Assembly (NCBI GenBank): GCA_965224015.1
Contig: OZ245032.1
Location: forward strand, 2,170,001-2,234,000
Direction of reading: 5' to 3'
Origin: CBDCVD01 sp965224015
GTDB lineage: Bacteria; Pseudomonadota; Alphaproteobacteria; Rhizobiales; CBDCVD01
DNA: 64,000 bases
In this document: positions 31,322 to 39,668 of the stretch, piece by piece
Layout of the letters: each line of letters begins with the position of its first letter
How positions within the stretch are numbered: position 1 is the stretch's first letter
Translations under genes and position numbers: made by a program
Notes under the pieces: model-generated
Database searches by the model: none
Told to the model about the DNA's origin: nothing
Seen by the model: only the letters and a program-made list of their open reading frames with translations

Positions 31322-31551
31322 AGGGGTTCCCTGCCGTTGATGTTGCGCCTGGTATTGTCATTGTTGTTGGCGCGGGGATTATCGTCCATAAAAGGCTCGG
31401 CGAGCCGGGCCATTTCCGCTTGGTCTTCTGCCGCCAGGCGCGCCTCGCGCGCGCGCTCTGCCCAACCCGCACTACGTGATGCGGCCACAAGGATCGCGTT
31501 TAAAAGCCTGGCTTGGGTTAAGCCGCGACGGGTGTTCGCCAACAGTTTCAT
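31318..31551 (-). CDS. small GTA-cluster protein between gp7 and gp8
   Basis: 77 residues, rich in Ala, Arg and Glu (AAEDQAEMARLAEPFMDD), with a basic N-terminus (MKLLANTRRGLTQARL). It overlaps both neighbours by 4 bp (ATGA and GTGA), so it is embedded in the operon and very likely expressed. It is not part of the standard Rhodobacter numbering that I recognise; function unknown, possibly a head-tail accessory or remnant chaperone. Confidence 0.65.
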   Translation of the reverse strand: MKLLANTRRGLTQARLLNAILVAASRSAGWAERAREARLAAEDQAEMARLAEPFMDDNPRANNNDNTRRNINGREPL

Positions 31552-31883
31552 GTCAGTTCCTCGCTACAAAGACAAACGAGCCAGCGTCCCGCCTCGTTCG
31601 GCTCATATCGCGCCTTGATACGAAAAGTACGGTTTTGAAACACAATACGGGCTCCCAGGGGCGCCGCGACGCCTGCACGAAAGGTTATCCTGTGGGTGAT
31701 CACTTCGCGCAAGCCCGCGGCAACGGGCTCTTCACCAGCGCTCGCCGTTTCAATGGCCGCCCAATAGCCGGCGCTTTTCTCCCAAACCACGACACATCCC
31801 CCGCCCCCGTCCGGTGTTTCTCGCGGCCTGTGAATCTCGACACGGTGCCGAAGCGCCCCGATCTTCGGGTTTTTAAAGGCCAT
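31548..31883 (-). CDS. GTA gp7, head-tail adaptor
   Basis: 111 residues: IGALRHRVEIHRPRETPDGGG, the N-terminal signature of SPP1 gp16-like head-tail joining proteins, then YWAAIETAS and ITHRITFRAGV. It links the connector to the tail. ATG at 31883 overlaps the gp6 stop; a GTG one codon earlier exists. Confidence 0.92.
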   Translation of the reverse strand: MAFKNPKIGALRHRVEIHRPRETPDGGGGCVVVWEKSAGYWAAIETASAGEEPVAAGLREVITHRITFRAGVAAPLGARIVFQNRTFRIKARYEPNEAGRWLVCLCSEELT

Positions 31884-32455
31884 CACAGGCTCAACACCTT
31901 GTAAGGCTCCACCAGTGCGGCAAAAGCTCCCGGCTCTGCTATTGCCGACATGCCCAGGGGCACTGCTTCGCGATGTTCATACCAATGGGCCACAAGCTGC
32001 AACACGGCCTGACGCAAAGGAGGCGGAACATTTTCCGGGTTTGGACCGTAGCCGGCGGTCAGGTCCACTGTAATGCCGCTCACGTTGTCAGGGCCCCCGG
32101 GCCCCAGCCCTTTGATGTGCAGATGTCCCGGTGCCAGAATAATATCAGCCCGATAGTGTGATGACGGCACCTGGTACGGCGTGTTCTGCGCATTGTAAAC
32201 AAAAACCGACTTGATCTCGGTCACCGGCGCAACACCAAGGTTCAGTGTCCCGTCGGCTGGCAACCCGTCATAAACCACACGCCATTCCTGTGCGATCAAC
32301 TGACGCCGGGTTGTCGTCTCCACGTGGACCCTTGCGGTGGTGATCAATGTCGAAATCAGCAGGTCATCAGCGGTGTTTTCAACGCGCAAATGTGCCTTGG
32401 CTTCCTCCATTGAAACCGGTTCAATCGCCGGCCCGTTAATAAGAATTGCCGTCAT
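31883..32455 (-). CDS. GTA gp6, head-tail connector (gp6-like)
   Basis: 190 residues: PVSMEEAKAHLRVENTADDLLI and ISTLITTARVHVETTTRRQL are the hallmark of phage gp6-like connector proteins, with a C-terminal VPPPLRQAVLQLVAHWYEHRE. It forms the adaptor ring below the portal. ATG at 32455 with AAGGTGGA upstream; a GTG six codons earlier is possible. A 263-bp repeat-filled gap separates it from the capsid gene, unlike the overlapping genes downstream. Confidence 0.92.
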   Translation of the reverse strand: MTAILINGPAIEPVSMEEAKAHLRVENTADDLLISTLITTARVHVETTTRRQLIAQEWRVVYDGLPADGTLNLGVAPVTEIKSVFVYNAQNTPYQVPSSHYRADIILAPGHLHIKGLGPGGPDNVSGITVDLTAGYGPNPENVPPPLRQAVLQLVAHWYEHREAVPLGMSAIAEPGAFAALVEPYKVLSL

Positions 32456-32485
32456 GATGCATTCCACCTTCACAAATCGGATGCT

Positions 32486-32625
32486 AGATCAGCATGCGTT
32501 TAGGTGTACCCATTTTGTGAGCGGTACAGCTAAACGCATAAAGCTGATCGCCCTGAAATCTATAGCAAAATGCGAGAGAAATACGGGAAAGCCCATGATT
32601 CCAATTAAACGCATTTTGCTATATA
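32486..32625. repeat. R4 double palindrome between capsid and connector genes
   Basis: Two inverted repeats: GATCAGCATGCGTTTAG ... with its partner ending agctgatc (32487-32548), and tatagcaaaatgcg ... cgcattttgctata (32562-32621). With an R3 end at about 32730 they occupy most of 32474-32736. Confidence 0.8.
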
Positions 32626-32736
32626 GAAGTCTTTACTGTGGCCATGATGTGAGGACGCGTTTTGCAAGGCCCTTACAGGGTCTTGCAACGCGCATCAGGG
32701 AGCGGGTAGGTAGATGATGCCCGTCAATAGAGCGTG

Positions 32737-34011
32737 TCAGGTGCCGAACTTGAGCAGCTTGATGGCGTCATAGTCGGCCACGCCGCCGCCAACCCGTTTG
32801 CTTGTGTAAAAAAGCACATAGGGCTTCTTGGAATAGGGATCGCGCAGAACCCGCACGCCAAGGCGATCAACGATCAGATAGCCGCGGCGAAAGTCACCAA
32901 AGGCAATGGAATACGAGTCGTTGGCGATGGCAGGCATGTGTTCGGCCTCAGCGATGGGAAAATTCATCAGCGTTGGCGTGCCGTCCGCGGTCGCCGCCGG
33001 CTGCCAGATGTAGTATCCCTGGCTGTCCTTGATTTTGCGAACCTCTCCTTGCGTCTCGCGGCTCATAAGCCAGTGGGCGTTCTGGCGGTATCCCGCTTTA
33101 AGGCTGTAGACGAGATCGACAAGCACGTCGGCGGAAGTGCCAAATCCGTTCGCCGATCCGGTACTTAGAAATCCCAGGCTTCCCCAGGCCCAACTTGCCT
33201 GGGCGACCTTCGGCGCTGACAAAAGCCCGCTTGGTTTCGTGGTGCCGGTGCCGTTAATAAAGGCGATGCTTTCCTGCTCGGCAAAAGCCATCTCCACTTC
33301 TTCCGCAATCCATTCCTCGACATTGACCGCCGCATCATCAAGCAGTGTCGCGGTTGCCGCCGGCATGGCGTAAAGCTCTCTGGTGGGGTAGGAGACCTCG
33401 TTTAATGCCGGCGCGTCCGTTTCCGGACGCGCGTCGGTCTCCGCCACCCAACCCACGTGCGGGCCTTTTTCCGTAAAGGTTTTTTTGAAAACCGAGCCTG
33501 AGACCTGCTGTACGCTCGCGATGGCGCGCAGAGGGGAGATCGTGGCCATACGGCGGCTGATCTCGTGGGACAACTCATCGGGAACCAGATAACCTCCCTG
33601 GGTATTAGTTCCGACGGAAGCCACCTTCGCTTTTTTCTCAAAGGCATGTATCCCCTGCTCGTCGCCACGGCGTATGTAATCGTTAAAGGCGATCTTGTGC
33701 TCAAGCGCAAGAGCACTTTGTCGTCGCTCGCCAATGCCCAGGCCCGGCCGCCGTGCTTTCAGGGTCAGGGCGTCCAACAACCGTTTTTGCTCATCAAGGG
33801 CCTCGTTGATCCGCTCGACCTTGTCGGTGGTAAGCGGGTCGGCACTGACGCGACGTTCGATCTGCTTTAAACGCGCGTCGTTGGCTGACTTAAAAGCCTC
33901 AAAGGCCTGCATAAAATCGTCAAAGGCCTCCGCCACATCGACGCCGAAATGTCCCATGGACGTATTGGTTGCTGCTTGCGTTGCCTGGGTCTGAGAATTC
34001 TTGTGGTTCAT
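32737..34011 (-). CDS. GTA gp5, major capsid protein (HK97 fold)
   Basis: 424 residues. A coiled-coil N-terminal scaffold region (about 20-110: AFDDFMQAFEAFKSANDARLKQIE) is expected to be removed by the protease encoded upstream. The mature part starts near residue 120 and shows YLVPDELSHEISRRM, SGSVFKKTF, VGWVAETDARPET, NGTGTTKPSGLL, and a C-terminal KLLKFGT. Family length is normal. ATG overlaps the protease stop (ATGA). The TGA stop is followed at once by an R3 arm. Confidence 0.95.
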   Translation of the reverse strand: MNHKNSQTQATQAATNTSMGHFGVDVAEAFDDFMQAFEAFKSANDARLKQIERRVSADPLTTDKVERINEALDEQKRLLDALTLKARRPGLGIGERRQSALALEHKIAFNDYIRRGDEQGIHAFEKKAKVASVGTNTQGGYLVPDELSHEISRRMATISPLRAIASVQQVSGSVFKKTFTEKGPHVGWVAETDARPETDAPALNEVSYPTRELYAMPAATATLLDDAAVNVEEWIAEEVEMAFAEQESIAFINGTGTTKPSGLLSAPKVAQASWAWGSLGFLSTGSANGFGTSADVLVDLVYSLKAGYRQNAHWLMSRETQGEVRKIKDSQGYYIWQPAATADGTPTLMNFPIAEAEHMPAIANDSYSIAFGDFRRGYLIVDRLGVRVLRDPYSKKPYVLFYTSKRVGGGVADYDAIKLLKFGT

Positions 34012-34763
34012 TGCTGTCCTTCATTTGTCGTGAATTGAAAAGATTGGCTTAGGCCGGGCTTAGAGCGTGTTATGCACTTTGTTGCCCGGCGAATGGCGGC
34101 GACAAGCTGTGCCTCGCCGCCTGTGCCCGCGACGCTACCTTGCACATCGGCCAAAGATCGGTAACCGGAATGGATGACCACCTTTGCCTCGGGGCGAGTG
34201 AGGCCTACATCTTCGACCAGCCAACGCTCAAACGCCATCACGCTCGGTAGGGGCGTTCCGGGTGCCCGCTTGACGTTCGCCACCCGTGCCCTGGGATGCA
34301 TGGGAAAAGTCACCACGGAAATTTCCCACAGGTCGATATCAAAGAGTTTGCGCACCCCCGATTTGGGCTCTGTATGTCCTTTGCGGGTGCGAAAGCCGAT
34401 GGACAGTCCATCAAGAGCCCCGGCCCGCATCAAGCTTAGAACCTCGCGGGCTCTGGCCACTTCCTGCATCAGTCGCCCGCGCGCAAACAGGCCTTTTACG
34501 TCCTCGCGCAACTCCTCCCACACCCCGATGGGCTCGCAAGGGTCATGTTGAAACAAAAGCTTGATACCCGCCGCGCCACGCTCGCACAGACTTTTGCGAA
34601 AGGCCCCCCTCATCACCACATCGTTGCTCAGATCGGCCTGACCGAACAGGGACGCATAGCCAAAGAACGTCCCCTGCGCATCGACGCTCTTGCAATCAAA
34701 GGGGGTAAATCCAACCTCATCGGGATGCGCGATCGCGCGCTCTCTATCAGAGGAAATAGGCAT
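34008..34763 (-). CDS. GTA gp4, prohead protease (HK97/S78 type)
   Basis: 251 residues. Protease core at about 25-150: GYASLFGQADLSNDVVMRGAF, His in LLFQHDPCEPIG, Ser in LDGLSIGFR. It trims the capsid scaffold. The ATG at 34763 is chosen because CAGGAGAA precedes it at ideal spacing; an ATG 14 codons earlier has none. The C-terminal extension (about residues 160-251, WLVEDVGLTRPEAKVVI) is typical of GTA versions. Confidence 0.93.
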   Translation of the reverse strand: MPISSDRERAIAHPDEVGFTPFDCKSVDAQGTFFGYASLFGQADLSNDVVMRGAFRKSLCERGAAGIKLLFQHDPCEPIGVWEELREDVKGLFARGRLMQEVARAREVLSLMRAGALDGLSIGFRTRKGHTEPKSGVRKLFDIDLWEISVVTFPMHPRARVANVKRAPGTPLPSVMAFERWLVEDVGLTRPEAKVVIHSGYRSLADVQGSVAGTGGEAQLVAAIRRATKCITRSKPGLSQSFQFTTNEGQQ

Positions 34764-34923
34764 GGCTGTTCTCCTGATATCGCGGTGCGCTTTGTGATGC
34801 GTCAAGGACGCGTTCGCGCAACGCCAGGCGAAACTCGGAAAACACGATCCGGTAGTCCAATATCGGCTCCTTAGGGGTCAGATGGAGCAGCCGTGCGACC
34901 ACCCGTCTTATGTATCGTTTCAC
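34747..34923 (-). CDS. small basic protein between gp3.5 and gp4
   Basis: 58 residues from a GTG that overlaps the gp3.5 stop (GTGA): MKRYIRRVVARLLHL, PKEPILDYRIVFSEF. Strongly basic N-terminus. Its last codons overlap the gp4 start and contain the gp4 ribosome site. The double overlap in a tight operon makes expression likely; function unknown. Confidence 0.55.
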   Translation of the reverse strand: MKRYIRRVVARLLHLTPKEPILDYRIVFSEFRLALRERVLDASQSAPRYQENSHAYFL

Positions 34924-35129
34924 GACTTGTCTCCCGAGAGCGTCCGGTTAAAACGGGCGATCTCCTTGACAAAGGCGTTAAAGCGCTTGTTGGAGGCCAC
35001 CAGTTCCTTGAGCGCCCAGATTAGCAATACACTGGCGCTGCTGGCCCAGAGAAAAAGGGCCAGATGCGCCAGATCACCGCGCTCGCCGAACACGCGCGAG
35101 GCTTCTTCAATCATGCTTATATCTTCCAT
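34920..35129 (-). CDS. GTA gp3.5-like small membrane protein
   Basis: 69 residues with one hydrophobic helix (LALFLWASSASVLLIWAL) between charged ends. A small protein in this slot, right after the portal gene, is known in Rhodobacter-type GTAs as g3.5. Starts 2 bp after the portal stop. Role not established. Confidence 0.75.
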   Translation of the reverse strand: MEDISMIEEASRVFGERGDLAHLALFLWASSASVLLIWALKELVASNKRFNAFVKEIARFNRTLSGDKS

Positions 35130-35131
35130 TT

Positions 35132-36370
35132 TTACGGCTCCCCCACCTCGCGATTGGTGTCCCGTCTTCTGGCAACAGCATCCGGCGGCGCGTCTCCGCC
35201 CTCAATGTCGCCATAACCAAGAGCGGTACGCTTTTCATTGACAGTGAGAAAATCAGCGGCGCCAACACGTGACCACAGGTTTTCGCGATCAGCACTAAGC
35301 GCATCAAGCGCGTCCGTGTCGTAGCCCAGACGCAACGGCGGTAGCGCATCCCCTGCCAGCCAGGCCGACAGCGCCTCTCCTGTGCGCTTGACCAGCGGCA
35401 AAATCGTTTGCAGCCAGAACGCCCGGTTGGCCTCCCGGTAGTTGGCGTAAGTGTTGTCGCCGGGAATACCGAGCAGCATCGGTGGCACACCAAAGGCAAG
35501 GGCAATGTCACGGGCGGCCCCATGTTTGGCGTCCATGAAGTCCATGTCACGGGGGCTAAGGGCCATGCTTTTCCAGTCAAGGCCGCCTTCCAGTAACATC
35601 GGCCGCCCGGCATTGCGAAAGCTCTGGTACGTGTCTTCCAGTTGCTGTTTGAGACGCTTAAACTGTTCGTCGCTTAAATTCCCGCCCTCATCGGTCTTGT
35701 AAACAAGCGCCCCCGAAGGCCGCGCGGAATTGTCAAGAAGGGCCTTGTTCCACGCCGACGCGGCGTTGTGAACGTCAAGACTTGTTTGCGCCGCCTCAAG
35801 AGGAGAGAAACCGTAATGGTCATTGAGAGGGTTGAACAATTTTATATGCATGACCGGCGAGACCCTTTCGCCGATGGTGATGTCAAAACGCACAGTCCGA
35901 CCTGCAACGCGATATTCGTAAGCTTCGGGCCAACCGTTAGGGCCGGGCACCACCTTCATGCGGTCCGGGCGCAGCGCATGTAACTCGCGCACCTTATCGT
36001 CCAGTATCACCGCCTCCACATAGGCATTGCCGGACACCAGCAAATGCCCGTAGATCGCCTGCAGAAATGTGGTGCCGGTCTGATGCTGGTTCGGGTGCGT
36101 GAGAAGCCGAAGCAGTGGATGCGCATCGCGCTCGCGCGAGCCCTCATAGAGAACCCAGGGAACCGACGCGGCGGCCTCGGCGATCATGCGCACGGCACGA
36201 AAGACGATAGGGTTCTTCTGGTACCCTTCATAGGCCAGCGCCGCATAATCACGCGGCGTCCAGACCGCGCGACCCTGGTGATGCAACGCCACCAGCGCCC
36301 CCGTGCGGCTCGCCTTTTTCTCCAGCGTGCGTACAGGGCTTGTCATTTTGGTAGATAGCCAACGAAACAC
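35132..36370 (-). CDS. GTA gp3, portal protein (HK97 family)
   Basis: 412 residues: YEGYQKNPIVFRAVRMIAEAAASVPW, RHPLL-type HPLLRLLTHPN, SGNAYVEAV, PSGALVYKTDEGGNLSDEQFKRLK and FGVPPMLLGIPGDNTYANYREANRAFW are standard HK97-portal signatures. Forms the dodecameric ring through which DNA is packaged. A 276-bp R3-bounded element separates it from the terminase gene, where other GTA clusters usually have the genes adjacent. Confidence 0.95.
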   Translation of the reverse strand: MFRWLSTKMTSPVRTLEKKASRTGALVALHHQGRAVWTPRDYAALAYEGYQKNPIVFRAVRMIAEAAASVPWVLYEGSRERDAHPLLRLLTHPNQHQTGTTFLQAIYGHLLVSGNAYVEAVILDDKVRELHALRPDRMKVVPGPNGWPEAYEYRVAGRTVRFDITIGERVSPVMHIKLFNPLNDHYGFSPLEAAQTSLDVHNAASAWNKALLDNSARPSGALVYKTDEGGNLSDEQFKRLKQQLEDTYQSFRNAGRPMLLEGGLDWKSMALSPRDMDFMDAKHGAARDIALAFGVPPMLLGIPGDNTYANYREANRAFWLQTILPLVKRTGEALSAWLAGDALPPLRLGYDTDALDALSADRENLWSRVGAADFLTVNEKRTALGYGDIEGGDAPPDAVARRRDTNREVGEP

Positions 36371-36387
36371 AGGCAGTCTCCTGACCT

Positions 36388-36663
36388 AGAGCGTATCAGG
36401 TCTTAATAGAATCAATTCTGTTTCTCGATTGGCCAGGCGATTCCCAAGCTCAAGGCGATCGAAGAGCGATGGCGACCCATCTCTCAAGAGCGGCTTGGGC
36501 GTGGGCGTTGCGCCAATCGGAAACCCGACGGGACGGGCGCTTTTGCACCAATATGGACCTTAAGCCTCTTGCAAATAGCCCCACTATATCCTGCGAGACT
36601 TAAGGCCCATCTTGTCGCAAAATCGCTCCGTCAGAATGGTTCTATTAAAACCTGATACGCTCT
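36388..36663. mobile_element. R3-bounded MITE-like element between terminase and portal genes
   Basis: 276 bp framed by ~32-bp imperfect terminal inverted repeats beginning AGAGCGTATCAGG at both ends (36388-36420 and 36632-36663). The interior has no gene. Its right end overlaps the terminase stop codon. The right inner sequence (tgtcgcaaaatcgctccgtc) recurs at 46420, so this is a dispersed family. Confidence 0.8.
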
Positions 36664-37987
36664 ATAGCGTTCGCAGTCGGGGAAAGCGTCTTGATGTCAA
36701 CATCAACTCGCTGATCGCCCATACCAGGGCATCAAGCCGGTCCGGACTGTGACCGTCGGCTGTGCCTTGAACGGTGAACGCACACATCTCGTCTTCCAGA
36801 TCCACAAACGGGCCCATATGGTAAACCCGCTCCTGCTCATACAGGAGCGCAACGGGTTCGGCGCGCAGCCACTTGCCACGGGTTGCCCGCACCGGCTTGA
36901 CCGGCACCGCCGCATCCACACCATGAATGACCGTGCGCACCATGTCGCCTCCCTGATTGATCTCCGCAAGCAGGGCGTCGGCCTTGTAGTGGTGATAGAG
37001 TTGCACGGCGCGCTGGGCCCAGGCTTTTGGGTGGGCGGCGTCAAAACTGGCGTCTTCCAGCACATAGGCCTTGTCGTCAATGCCCCGGGCGGCAACCACC
37101 AGACCACACAGGTCGCTTTGCTTTCCTCCACCGGCGGGCGGATCAATGGCAACGACGAGACGTTTCAGGGCCGGCGTTTCTTCAACCCGTAGCGCCTCAA
37201 GCTGCGCGCGTCGCCAGAGCGCGCCCTCGTGATCCTCAAGCAGCTCTCCTTCCAGTTCCTGGCGTCCCAGGCGCGTGCCCCCATAGCGCGCGACCACCGT
37301 GTCAATAAAGCCCGGCGCCAGATTGTGGGCATTGTCGCGCGTTGTGGAACGGGCGACAACCGTGCGGGCATCGCCAAGCAAACGCTTAATCAGTGATGTG
37401 GGCCTTGGGGTGGTTGTTGCCGCTTGCCGCGGGCACGCACCCAAGCGAAGTCCAAACTGGAGCATATCCCAGGTTTCCTCTGCGTATTGCCATTTGCCAA
37501 TTTCATCGCACCAGGCGGCCTCGAACTGCGGGCCGCGCAAGGCTTCGGGGTCTTGCGACGAAAACACCTGCGCCACCGCGCCATTGGGCCATTCGAGACA
37601 TCGGCGTGATAAGATCCAACGGGGCCGCTCGTGCGCGGGTTGCGAGGCATGAATGCTCAAGAGCCCACTCACTCCCCCCACCATCACTTCCGCGGCGGCG
37701 TGATAATCCTCTCCAACGAGGGCAATACGGCCAACAGGCTGAGCGGTGAAAGGGTCCTGGCCGTAAACCAGTCCACGTACCCACTCCGCACCGGCGCGGG
37801 TTTTGCCGGCTCCACGTCCGCCCAGCAGCAGCCACGTGGTCCAGTCTGCGTCGCGATCAGGCGGTAGCTGGTCGGGGCGCGCCCAGATAAGCCAATCGGC
37901 AAAAAAATGCTCCGCCTCGCCAGGCGAGAGTGAGGCCAGAAATTCAGCCGTCGTCCCCTTTTTGATTGAGGCGCGTAAGGCGCTCAT
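36662..37987 (-). CDS. GTA gp2, terminase large subunit
   Basis: 441 residues. ATPase with Walker A LLLGGRGAGKTRAGAEWVRG near residue 45, Walker B/adjacent WCDEIGKW near 137, and nuclease-domain acidic residues (VVAIDPPAGGG near 260; LAEINQGGDMV near 330; DRLDALVWA near the C-terminus). It drives headful packaging of host DNA in GTAs. The ATG at 37987 begins inside the end of gp1 (44-bp overlap); longer starts lie wholly inside gp1 in another frame and are rejected. The TAG stop is embedded in the R3 element end. Confidence 0.94.
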   Translation of the reverse strand: MSALRASIKKGTTAEFLASLSPGEAEHFFADWLIWARPDQLPPDRDADWTTWLLLGGRGAGKTRAGAEWVRGLVYGQDPFTAQPVGRIALVGEDYHAAAEVMVGGVSGLLSIHASQPAHERPRWILSRRCLEWPNGAVAQVFSSQDPEALRGPQFEAAWCDEIGKWQYAEETWDMLQFGLRLGACPRQAATTTPRPTSLIKRLLGDARTVVARSTTRDNAHNLAPGFIDTVVARYGGTRLGRQELEGELLEDHEGALWRRAQLEALRVEETPALKRLVVAIDPPAGGGKQSDLCGLVVAARGIDDKAYVLEDASFDAAHPKAWAQRAVQLYHHYKADALLAEINQGGDMVRTVIHGVDAAVPVKPVRATRGKWLRAEPVALLYEQERVYHMGPFVDLEDEMCAFTVQGTADGHSPDRLDALVWAISELMLTSRRFPRLRTL

Positions 37988-38438
37988 AAAGCGCTTTGCG
38001 CAGTTGCTCGGTTCGTGCGGCATATCCCGGGTCTGCGTGCTCCGCGGCCTCTTTGTCGATGGCTTTGGTGCGTGCATCAAGCTCCAGAATCTTTTCCACC
38101 GAACGTATGAGAGAGGCAAGGATGCGCGTGTCTTTCTCGTCAGCCACCTGCCCCAGCGCCTGCATATCGCTCAGGCGCTTTTCGATCTCATCGGCGTGGA
38201 TCGCGCAACTGCGAAACAGGGCTTCGACCATCTGAAGGCGCTCGGCTCCCGTCACACGTCCGGCAGCCCCTTCGCGGTCCATGGTCAGCTCTTGATGGGG
38301 GCGGGACCAGCCTTCGTCCTCGCGCCGTTTATCAAATTCTGTCTGACTGACAGCAAACCGTTTGCATAGGGTTTCAATATCGGCATTCCCCTCCTCATAG
38401 GCAGCACGAAGCTTCGCCCAATCAACAACAGGGGTCAT
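37944..38438 (-). CDS. GTA gp1, small terminase-like protein
   Basis: 164 residues: an N-terminal helix-turn-helix-like part (WAKLRAAYEEGNADIETLCKRFAVSQTEFDKR) and a long helical region (EIEKRLSDMQALGQVADEKDTRILASLIRSVEKI). It matches the first structural gene of alphaproteobacterial GTA clusters, now regarded as a small terminase that binds DNA without sequence specificity. It is the first gene of the operon; a 13-bp perfect inverted repeat stands about 20 bp upstream, and the ribosome site is weak. Confidence 0.85.
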   Translation of the reverse strand: MTPVVDWAKLRAAYEEGNADIETLCKRFAVSQTEFDKRREDEGWSRPHQELTMDREGAAGRVTGAERLQMVEALFRSCAIHADEIEKRLSDMQALGQVADEKDTRILASLIRSVEKILELDARTKAIDKEAAEHADPGYAARTEQLRKALYERLTRLNQKGDDG

Positions 38439-38458
38439 AAAAAACTTTCAAAACAAAT

Positions 38459-38505
38459 GGGCGTATTTATTAGCCGGCATCACCTGCCCGCCAATAAATA
38501 CGCCC
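38459..38505. promoter_or_regulatory. inverted repeat in the GTA operon leader
   Basis: GGGCGTATTTATT (38459-38471) and AATAAATACGCCC (38493-38505), perfect 13-bp arms around a 21-bp centre with a smaller GCCGGC...GCC stem. It ends 21 bp before the gp1 ATG, so it is either an operator or a leader hairpin near the ribosome site. Confidence 0.6.
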
Positions 38506-38583
38506 ACAAGTCAGCGTGTACGAAAAGCCCATACCGCCGATGTAATAGAATTGCCTGGCACAAGACCCCAACAGCACCCATAA

Positions 38584-38684
38584 TACCAAGGGTCCTTAAC
38601 AATGACTCATGGATTAGTGTCAAAGAGGTATGTTATCAAGGCAGTACACCGGTCGGCGTGTCTATAAAGCCCATACCGCTGGTA
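38584..38684 (+). repeat. R1 repeat copy upstream of the GTA operon
   Basis: Complete R1 unit. A degenerate R1 right end (gcgtgtacgaaaagcccata) also lies at about 38515-38542. Together they leave roughly 115 AT-rich bases before the YcgN-like gene, with no gene seen. Confidence 0.9.
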
Positions 38685-38803
38685 TAATCCAGGGGCCTCG
38701 CGCAATTTCCCGACTATAGCGCAACCATACACGAACAGCGGTGCGCTGTCAAGATTTTTTTCCTATTTTATGATTTTTTTCCTAAGCTTAAAGTCCTGCG
38801 ACC

Positions 38804-39262
38804 TCAATCAGGGCCGTCGATCATGTAATCGAGAAGATCATCGTCATCATCTACGTCGTCTTCGCTCAACAAAGTGCCTGCGACCGCAATGCCAGCGTCG
38901 ACAATACTCTCGCAGTCGCCCGAAATCAACGGATGCCACGCATAAAGGGGTTTTCCTTGCGCCAAAAGGCGATAGGCGCAGGTTTTGGGCAGCCAGGGGA
39001 TGTCCTGAACATTATCAAGGGTCAGGGTCAGACAATCGGCAACACGGCGCGCCCGGTTTGGGTAATCGGAGCAGCGACGGGTTGTTTTGTCAAACAGGCG
39101 GCAGGCAACCCGCGTGTTGTAATAAACCCCCGCATCGACGTCCTCCAGCTTCACCAAGCAACACTTCCCGCACCCGTCGCATAGCGCTTCCCACTCATCG
39201 TGGGTCATCTGCGCGAGGCTTTTTTCCTCCCAGAAGGGTCGTTTTCGCGGCTTGTCCACCAT
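38804..39262 (-). CDS. YcgN family cysteine-cluster protein (UPF0260)
   Basis: 152 residues: FWEEKSLAQMTHDEWEALCDGCGKCCLVKLED at the N-terminus contains the C-x-x-C-x-x-x-CC cluster, then CRLFD, RRCSDYPNR, CLTLT and WLPKTCAYRLL, all conserved. These proteins probably bind an iron-sulfur cluster or zinc; their role is unknown. The C-terminus is a poly-Asp tract (EDDVDDDDDLLDYMI), more acidic than usual. Lies upstream of the GTA operon on the same strand but 365 bp away across R1. Confidence 0.92.
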   Translation of the reverse strand: MVDKPRKRPFWEEKSLAQMTHDEWEALCDGCGKCCLVKLEDVDAGVYYNTRVACRLFDKTTRRCSDYPNRARRVADCLTLTLDNVQDIPWLPKTCAYRLLAQGKPLYAWHPLISGDCESIVDAGIAVAGTLLSEDDVDDDDDLLDYMIDGPD

Positions 39263-39274
39263 GCTTTGCTACCT

Positions 39275-39412
39275 AGAGTGTATCAGGTTTTAATAGAACC
39301 ATTCTGACGGGGCATAAGCGAAACCCATAAAGCTGATCACCCTCTAAATCCATAGCAAAATGCGAGGAAAATACGGGAATGTCCATTAATCCCATTAAAC
39401 GCATTTTGCTAT
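39275..39412. repeat. R3 end fused to an R4 element
   Basis: agagtgtatcaggttttaat (R3 arm, 39275 on), then aagctgatcaccc and the pair atagcaaaatgcg/cgcattttgctat (39356-39411). Together with the next R1 copy this fills most of the 39263-39668 gap. Confidence 0.75.
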
Positions 39413-39435
39413 AATGCCCATTACACTACCTTTAA

Positions 39436-39536
39436 TACCAAGGGCCCTTAGCAATGACTCATGGCTTAGCGTCGAAGAGGTGTGTTATCAAGGCAGGACA
39501 CCAGTCGGCGTGTCCATAAAGCCCATACCGCTGGTA
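39436..39536 (+). repeat. R1 repeat copy upstream of the PBP gene
   Basis: Full unit, TACCAAGGG to CCGCTGGTA, about 130 bp before the PBP start. Confidence 0.9.
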
Positions 39537-39668
39537 TAAGCCCGGGTTCCATTTACCATGCGCCACCATTCCCATTGCAAACAATTTTGTTTTCGTAAAC
39601 AAATGATTAACATGCTAGACATAATACGAGAGATGGCGCACTGTTAAACGCTTTACGTGTGGGATGCG

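Noticed and set aside
20968..38438. Ordinary prophage
   Set aside because: No integrase, repressor, replication genes or att duplications are visible, and gene content and order match GTA clusters.
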